A DNA stretch of 17,476 nucleotides from an uncultured bacterium. Lineage in GTDB: Bacteria; Bacillota; Clostridia; Oscillospirales; Acutalibacteraceae. The stretch's first letter is position 1. Each line of letters begins with the position of its first letter. Below are positions 13,548 through 17,476 of this stretch, in pieces. The stretch lies in NCBI GenBank assembly GCA_934875675.1, contig CAKXIK010000051.1, forward strand, positions 1 to 17,476, given 5' to 3'. The notes beneath the pieces were generated by a model that saw only the letters and a list, made by a program, of their open reading frames with translations, was not told where the DNA came from and did no database searches. The translations under genes were made by a program, and so were the position numbers.

Positions 13548-15530
13548 TTATTCCTCCAGCATTCGGTTGAATTGGGCTTCATCAATCACTGCAACGCCGA
13601 GGGCAACAGCTTTTTCCAGCTTGCTGCCTGCTTCTTCTCCTGCAAGGACGATAGACGTTCTTTTGGAGACAGAAGAAGAAACCTTGCCGCCGTTTTGCTC
13701 AATCAGCGCAGCCGCCTGGTCGCGCTTATACGTTGGCAGCGTACCGGTCAGAACAAACGTCATTCCTGCAAAACGGCTTTCCTTTGGTTGTGCAGCGGCA
13801 CTCATATTCACCCCACGCTGGCGGAGCTTTTCCATCAGCTCCAACGATTGTGGCTGACTGAAAAAGCGGTGCACACTCTGCGCCATAATTCCGCCGAAGC
13901 CCTCAATGGATGCAAGCTCTTCCTCGGTGGCCTGCATCAGCGCGTCCGCTGTCTGAAACCGCTCCGCCAGCAATTTTGCCGCCTTTTGCCCCACATGACG
14001 GATGCCAAGCGCAAAAATCAGGCGAGAAAGATCATTTCCCTTGGATTTTGCAATTGCTGACACCAAATTCTGCGAAGAAATCTTTCCCATACGGTCATTT
14101 TGTTCCAGTTCCTCGGCGGTAAGATCATAGAGATCCGCCGGAGAAGCTACATGATTATTGGCAACCACCTGTTCAACCACTGCCGGACCTAAGCCATCAA
14201 TATCCATCGCATCACGCGAGGCAAAATGAATCAGATTGCGCAGCAACTGAGCGGGACATTCCGGATTGGTACAGCGCAGAGCAGCCTCATCCTGCTCTCG
14301 AGCAACCTCGCCACCGCATGAGGGACAAGTTCGCGGCATTTGATACGGCTTCGCTCCCGGTATATGGCAGACAACGGATGCCACCTCGGGAATAATATCC
14401 CCTGCCTTTCGCAGCAAAACCGTGTCCCCGATGCAAAGACCCTTTTCAGCAATATAATCCTCGTTGTGCAGGGATGCACGCGAAACGGTGGTTCCTGCCA
14501 GCGTAACCGGCTCAAAAATTCCAGTCGGAGTCAGTACACCGGTGCGCCCCACCTGAATTGCAATATCCTGAAGCGTTGTTTCCTTTTCCTCTGGAGGATA
14601 TTTGAAAGCGACCGCCCATTTGGGAAACTTCGCGGTGCTGCCAAGGTGTTCCCGATGATCAAAGCGATCCACCTTTACTACTGCGCCATCAATGCAAAAT
14701 GGCAGATTATCGCGTTCCTGGCCGATCCGCCGAATTTCCTCCAGCACCTCTTCACCTGTTTTGCACCGACGAAAAAACGGAATCGTGTGCAAGCCCAGAG
14801 TACGCATCCACTCAATAGACTGCCCATGCGCGGTGAGCTCAAATCCGTTCACTTGCTGCACATTAAACACAAAAATATCAAGTCCGCGCGTTGCAGTAAC
14901 ACGGGAATCCTTTTGACGAAGTGAGCCTGCCGCTGCATTGCGCGGATTCTTGAAAGGCTTTTGCCCTTCCTCATCCTGCTCCTGCACCAGACGCAGAAAG
15001 CTTTCGTTTGGCATATAGACCTCACCACGCACCTCTACAAATGGAACGGGCTGCTTAAGGCGATGCGGAATTGATTGAATTTGCATCAGATTTGCGGTGA
15101 TGTTTTCTCCCACGAGACCGTCGCCGCGGGTGGAACCGCGGACCAGAACTCCGTCCCGATATTCCAAAGAAACAGAAAGTCCGTCAATTTTCGGCTCTAC
15201 CACATAACCGATTTCCGGAATTTCCGAACGGACACGGCGATCAAAATCGAGCACTTCCTGTTCGGAAAAAACATCCTGCAGGCTGCCCATCTGAATCTCA
15301 TGTTGTACTGGTTCGAACAGAGCGGATACCTCTCCAATGATTTGCTGCGTAGGGGAATCCGGTGTTACAAGCGCCGGAAAATCCTGCTCTAACGCTTTCA
15401 GTTCATTCATCAGTTGATCATATTCATAATCGTCTATCTCCGGCTCATCGTGATTGTAATATTTATCCGCATGGTAGCGCAGAGTTTCCCGCAACTCCTG
15501 CACACGCTTTTGTGCCTGTTCCTGCTGCAT
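13548..15530 (-). CDS. ligA: NAD-dependent DNA ligase
   Basis: Seals 5'-phosphate/3'-hydroxyl nicks during replication and repair using NAD. The product has 660 residues, full length. The N-terminal Ia domain contains YYNHDEPEIDDYEYDQL (24-40). The adenylation site EPKIDGLS has the nucleophile Lys114, with SLEYRDG and RGDGLVGE after it. An OB-fold contains IQVGRTGVLTPTGIFEPV (325-342). The zinc finger has Cys402, Cys405, Cys420 and Cys425. A helix-hairpin-helix region holds DIDGLGPAVVEQ and LGIRHVGQKAAK, and the C-terminal BRCT domain begins near residue 587 (FAGMTFVLTGTLP). The ATG at 15530 has AAAGGATCG upstream. The gene stands alone, with its own probable promoter and terminator, between yunB and spoIIIA. 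Confidence 0.98.
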   Translation of the reverse strand: MQQEQAQKRVQELRETLRYHADKYYNHDEPEIDDYEYDQLMNELKALEQDFPALVTPDSPTQQIIGEVSALFEPVQHEIQMGSLQDVFSEQEVLDFDRRVRSEIPEIGYVVEPKIDGLSVSLEYRDGVLVRGSTRGDGLVGENITANLMQIQSIPHRLKQPVPFVEVRGEVYMPNESFLRLVQEQDEEGQKPFKNPRNAAAGSLRQKDSRVTATRGLDIFVFNVQQVNGFELTAHGQSIEWMRTLGLHTIPFFRRCKTGEEVLEEIRRIGQERDNLPFCIDGAVVKVDRFDHREHLGSTAKFPKWAVAFKYPPEEKETTLQDIAIQVGRTGVLTPTGIFEPVTLAGTTVSRASLHNEDYIAEKGLCIGDTVLLRKAGDIIPEVASVVCHIPGAKPYQMPRTCPSCGGEVAREQDEAALRCTNPECPAQLLRNLIHFASRDAMDIDGLGPAVVEQVVANNHVASPADLYDLTAEELEQNDRMGKISSQNLVSAIAKSKGNDLSRLIFALGIRHVGQKAAKLLAERFQTADALMQATEEELASIEGFGGIMAQSVHRFFSQPQSLELMEKLRQRGVNMSAAAQPKESRFAGMTFVLTGTLPTYKRDQAAALIEQNGGKVSSSVSKRTSIVLAGEEAGSKLEKAVALGVAVIDEAQFNRMLEE

Positions 15531-15665
15531 TATTTTCGATCCTTTCCCAATAAGTCGTTGGTTCTAAAATGGTTTTAAATCAGAAACGGTATCAAAATCA
15601 AGAAAAAGCTTTAATATCCGGTTTTCCGAAGATTTTGACCTATGGTTTCAAGAGAAATTAATATT

Positions 15666-15671
15666 AGTATA
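15666..15671 (-). promoter_or_regulatory. Putative extended -10 promoter element for ligA
   Basis: On the minus strand TATACT is preceded by TGG, giving the extended -10 form TGnTATACT, about 135 bases before the ligA start. No convincing -35 hexamer is visible at 16-18 bases upstream. It lies in the 178-bp gap between yunB and ligA. Confidence 0.4.
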
Positions 15672-15708
15672 CCAAATTTGAATCGCAAAAGAAAGCGCGG
15701 ATTGCGAA

Positions 15709-16482
15709 TTAATTTCCCTCTGTTTCCGCCGAGGACTGCGCCGTACCGGTTTGAGACAACGAGGTGCTGTTGGCTGACCAATAAAGATTCGGGACCTTGC
15801 CGACAATAATGGTTTCGGCAACGGGAAATGTGGTTTCCGTTGTTGTTTTTGTATCGAATCCCGGAATCATGGCGTAAACTTCGGTAGATACCACAAGGGA
15901 AAGTACATGACGTGTTTGGTTGACCCCGGCAGAATCAAATTTGCTGACCATATCACAGTATGCGTTGGATGCAACCGTAAATCGCAGATAGACGTTAGGG
16001 CCTAAGCCGCGGAATAGGTTTCCTCCTATTAATGTGCCGAGCGGGATTCCCAGGGAACATCTGTCCAGACTCCCCAACGACTGCTGAATCTGCAGGTTCA
16101 ACTTTGTTTTCAGCTGACTGATGGTTTGTGTATCGGTATCAATTGACTGAATCTCTCCGTTGGAATCACGCTTCACTTCCAAATAATCTGCCGAAAGAGG
16201 ATTTGCTTCGAGAACCTTTTGAACCGCTTGATTGACCGCCTGAACAGAAACCTGACCTGCCTGCTGTGCCACTGAAGACTGGAGCATGGGTTTTAATTGT
16301 TCATTAATTACGATCAGTACTCCAACGACACACACCAGCAGCACTACAATTCTAAGCCCGCGTCCGGTACGATGATGCTTTGGACATCTTGCTCTGACGC
16401 ACGAAACATATCTTCTGCGGGAAATTCCTCTTCCGGCGTGACCATAATAACTTCGGCGGCGCACCGGCCATCTTTGCCGCAT
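15709..16482 (-). CDS. yunB: Sporulation protein YunB
   Basis: Homologue of B. subtilis YunB, a mother-cell (sigma-E regulon) protein needed for normal spore formation; biochemical role unknown. The product has 257 residues. A basic N-terminus rich in Arg and Tyr (1-42) is followed by one membrane helix at about 43-59 (LRIVVLLVCVVGVLIVI), so most of the protein faces outward. Family motifs are SLGIPLGTLIGGNLFRGLGP, SAGVNQTRHVLSLVVSTEV and FPVAETIIVGKVPNLYW. A Ser/Thr-rich tail ends the protein. I choose the ATG at 16482 with AAAGGGG nine bases upstream; an in-frame TTG at 16491 is too close to that site. The basic N-terminal stretch is the least conserved part. Confidence 0.9.
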   Translation of the reverse strand: MRQRWPVRRRSYYGHAGRGISRRRYVSCVRARCPKHHRTGRGLRIVVLLVCVVGVLIVINEQLKPMLQSSVAQQAGQVSVQAVNQAVQKVLEANPLSADYLEVKRDSNGEIQSIDTDTQTISQLKTKLNLQIQQSLGSLDRCSLGIPLGTLIGGNLFRGLGPNVYLRFTVASNAYCDMVSKFDSAGVNQTRHVLSLVVSTEVYAMIPGFDTKTTTETTFPVAETIIVGKVPNLYWSANSTSLSQTGTAQSSAETEGN

Positions 16483-16681
16483 GACGCTCAACCCCTTTCA
16501 CCCAATGAAAAAGCTTCTGATGCAATATATCCGAAAACGTCACAAAGCGTTACAAATTGAAGTAAAACACAAGGATTTTCCCCAAAACTTGTTTTTGTGT
16601 AATTCATCCACAAATTACAACACAGAAAAAATGCATTTTGCTCTGCTTTTTCCTATTTTTGAAGCCTGATTTGCACAATCT

Positions 16682-16725
16682 TGCAAAAATCTCAATAAAA
16701 TGCATGATTTTGCTTGATTTTTGCA
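16682..16725. repeat. 10-bp perfect inverted repeat, candidate operator
   Basis: TGCAAAAATC at 16682-16691 and its exact reverse complement GATTTTTGCA at 16716-16725 are separated by 24 bases. The arm centres lie 34 bases apart, about three helical turns. The right arm covers the putative -35 of the regulator gene. RpiR/MurR regulators bind palindromic sites and often control themselves, so an autoregulatory operator is plausible, but this is inference. Confidence 0.45.
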
Positions 16726-16742
16726 GTTTGACGGCATAATAT
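16714..16742 (+). promoter_or_regulatory. Weak putative promoter for the RpiR-type regulator
   Basis: TTGATT (16714-16719) and TAATAT (16737-16742) are 17 bases apart, matching consensus at four positions each. CATAAT at 16735-16740 is a better -10 but leaves only 15 bases. The leader would be about 115 bases long. A low-strength, possibly regulated promoter. Confidence 0.35.
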
Positions 16743-16865
16743 GAATAAAGATTAATTTCATTCAAATCAATCATGAAACCATCACACCGTGTTTTGTGTT
16801 CTATTACTTAATTGTTGCAGATGCATTTTTAAGTTCTTGTCTTGATGAAAGGTATGATTATAACA

Positions 16866-17476
16866 ATGAATAACCAGTTGCTTTCCAACATTGAAAAAAG
16901 TGCCGCCGGATTTTCCAAAGGACAGCGCCTGATTGCCCAATATATTGAAAGACATTATGACAAGGCAGCGTTCATGACTGCTTCCAAGCTGGGCACAACA
17001 GTTGGTGTCAGTGAATCTACGGTGGTGCGGTTTGCAACCGAAATCGGCTACAATGGTTATCCCGCTTTGCAAAAAGCAATGCAGGAGATGATTCGCAGTA
17101 AACTGACTTCTCTGCAGCGCATTGAAGTAACGAATGAGCGTATTGGACAAACCAATTTGTTGGAAGCTGTGCTCAGCGCGGATATGGAGACCATTCGAAA
17201 TACGCTGGACGAGGTTTCAACCGATGAGTTCAATGCTTCTGTCCGGGCAATTGTTGCAGCTAAGCGAATTTATATTGTCGCTGCGCGCAGTGCTGCCCCC
17301 GTTGCTTCTTTTTTGGCATATTATTTCAACATGATTTTTGAAAATATCACTGCAGTCAATGCTGCAAGCGAAAGTGAATTTTTTGAGAAAATGTTCCGTA
17401 TTGACGAGAATGATGTAGTGATCGGATTCAGCTTTCCCCGTTATTCCAGCAGCGTTGCCAAGGCACTGCATTTTGC
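16866..17476 (+). CDS. RpiR/MurR family transcriptional regulator, 3' end outside window
   Basis: Transcriptional regulator of the RpiR/MurR family, which senses phosphosugars through a SIS domain. My translation from the ATG at 16866 is open to the window end (203 residues; the family is about 270-290). Residues 1-77 form the HTH_6 domain (GFSKGQRLIAQYIERHYDKA, then VSESTVVRFATEIGYNGYPALQ). A SIS domain starts near residue 125, with KRIYIVAARSAAPVA at 133-147 and VVIGFSFPRYSSSVAKAL at 184-201. An in-frame ATG at 16854 belongs to an AAAGGTATG block; the ATG at 16866 fits the ribosome-binding site. The sugar ligand and targets are unknown because the downstream genes lie outside. It is the only plus-strand gene. 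Confidence 0.9.
   Translation, partial: MNNQLLSNIEKSAAGFSKGQRLIAQYIERHYDKAAFMTASKLGTTVGVSESTVVRFATEIGYNGYPALQKAMQEMIRSKLTSLQRIEVTNERIGQTNLLEAVLSADMETIRNTLDEVSTDEFNASVRAIVAAKRIYIVAARSAAPVASFLAYYFNMIFENITAVNAASESEFFEKMFRIDENDVVIGFSFPRYSSSVAKALHF

Larger units (their letters stand above)
16483..16865. other. Divergent intergenic region between yunB and the RpiR-type regulator
   Basis: About 380 AT-rich bases with no gene on either strand. On the yunB side a tandem near-repeat, GTAACGCTTT then GTGACGTTTT on the minus strand, lies at 16553-16534. At 16567-16600 ACACAA and TTGTGT are inverted around a 22-base gap. A 10-bp inverted repeat and a weak promoter for the regulator are at 16682-16742. 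Short GATTTTTGC and TGCATTTTGC-like words recur. I see no RNA gene and no transposon remnant. Confidence 0.6.

Noticed and set aside
16483..16491. TTG start at 16491 for yunB
   Set aside because: It would lie almost on top of the AAAGGGG ribosome-binding site; the ATG at 16482 has correct spacing.
16604..16612. DnaA box-like TCATCCACA
   Set aside because: A single site with one mismatch to TTATCCACA, no cluster and no replication genes nearby; chance in AT-rich DNA.
1..17476. CRISPR array, insertion sequence, prophage, toxin-antitoxin or rRNA/tRNA gene
   Set aside because: I saw no regularly spaced repeats, transposase or integrase motifs, or tRNA/rRNA sequences on reading both strands; all larger segments are explained by housekeeping or sporulation genes.

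Overview
The window is chromosomal DNA from an endospore-forming, low-to-mid GC Gram-positive bacterium, most probably a Clostridia member of the Oscillospirales (Clostridium cluster IV) type. This rests on a complete spoIIIA operon, yunB, and a B. subtilis-like gene order (spoIIIA / nusB / xseA-xseB-ispA-dxs-tlyA). Base composition is near balanced. The lineage call is inference; the sequence itself only proves a sporulating Firmicute. I find 20 protein-coding genes. Nineteen are on the minus strand and one, at the right edge, is on the plus strand. I see no rRNA, tRNA, CRISPR array, insertion sequence or phage gene.

Layout, read in the direction of transcription (right to left for the minus strand). 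(1) 16866-17476: the 5' part of an RpiR/MurR-type SIS-domain regulator, divergent from yunB across a 383-bp AT-rich intergenic region. (2) 15709-16482: yunB, a sporulation membrane protein. (3) 13548-15530: ligA, followed by a strong bidirectional hairpin terminator at 13431-13475. (4) 8125-13308: the eight-gene spoIIIAA-AB-AC-AD-AE-AF-AG-AH operon, encoding the mother-cell channel/secretion apparatus that joins the forespore SpoIIQ ring. It ends at a GC-rich terminator at 8088-8117. (5) 3510-7849: nusB, a TsaD/Kae1-like paralogue, xseA, xseB, ispA and a DUF212 (YuiD-like, divergent PAP2) membrane protein. They are preceded by a good sigma-A type promoter and a leader holding an intrinsic-terminator hairpin, so this is a candidate attenuator. 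(6) 1-3325: dxs, tlyA and nadK (3' end outside the window), with their own promoter at 3472-3500 and a long leader containing an inverted repeat.

Functional grouping: dxs and ispA make isoprenoid precursors and farnesyl diphosphate, and the DUF212 protein sits between them. XseA and XseB form exonuclease VII, LigA seals DNA, TlyA methylates rRNA, NadK makes NADP, and NusB acts in rRNA antitermination. Many adjacent genes overlap or are separated by less than 50 bp, consistent with operons.

Points that stand out: the terminator-like hairpin in the nusB leader with alternative pairing partners; a recurrent AAAGG-N-ATG block just before many start codons, where the first ATG sits too close to the ribosome-binding sequence and the true start lies about 10 bases further on; the TsaD-like paralogue that keeps the metal-binding residues; a 10-bp inverted repeat over the putative promoter of the RpiR-type regulator; and an approximately 80-bp coding overlap of spoIIIAA with spoIIIAB. 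The window is otherwise ordinary housekeeping and sporulation DNA; I do not see a wholly new system.
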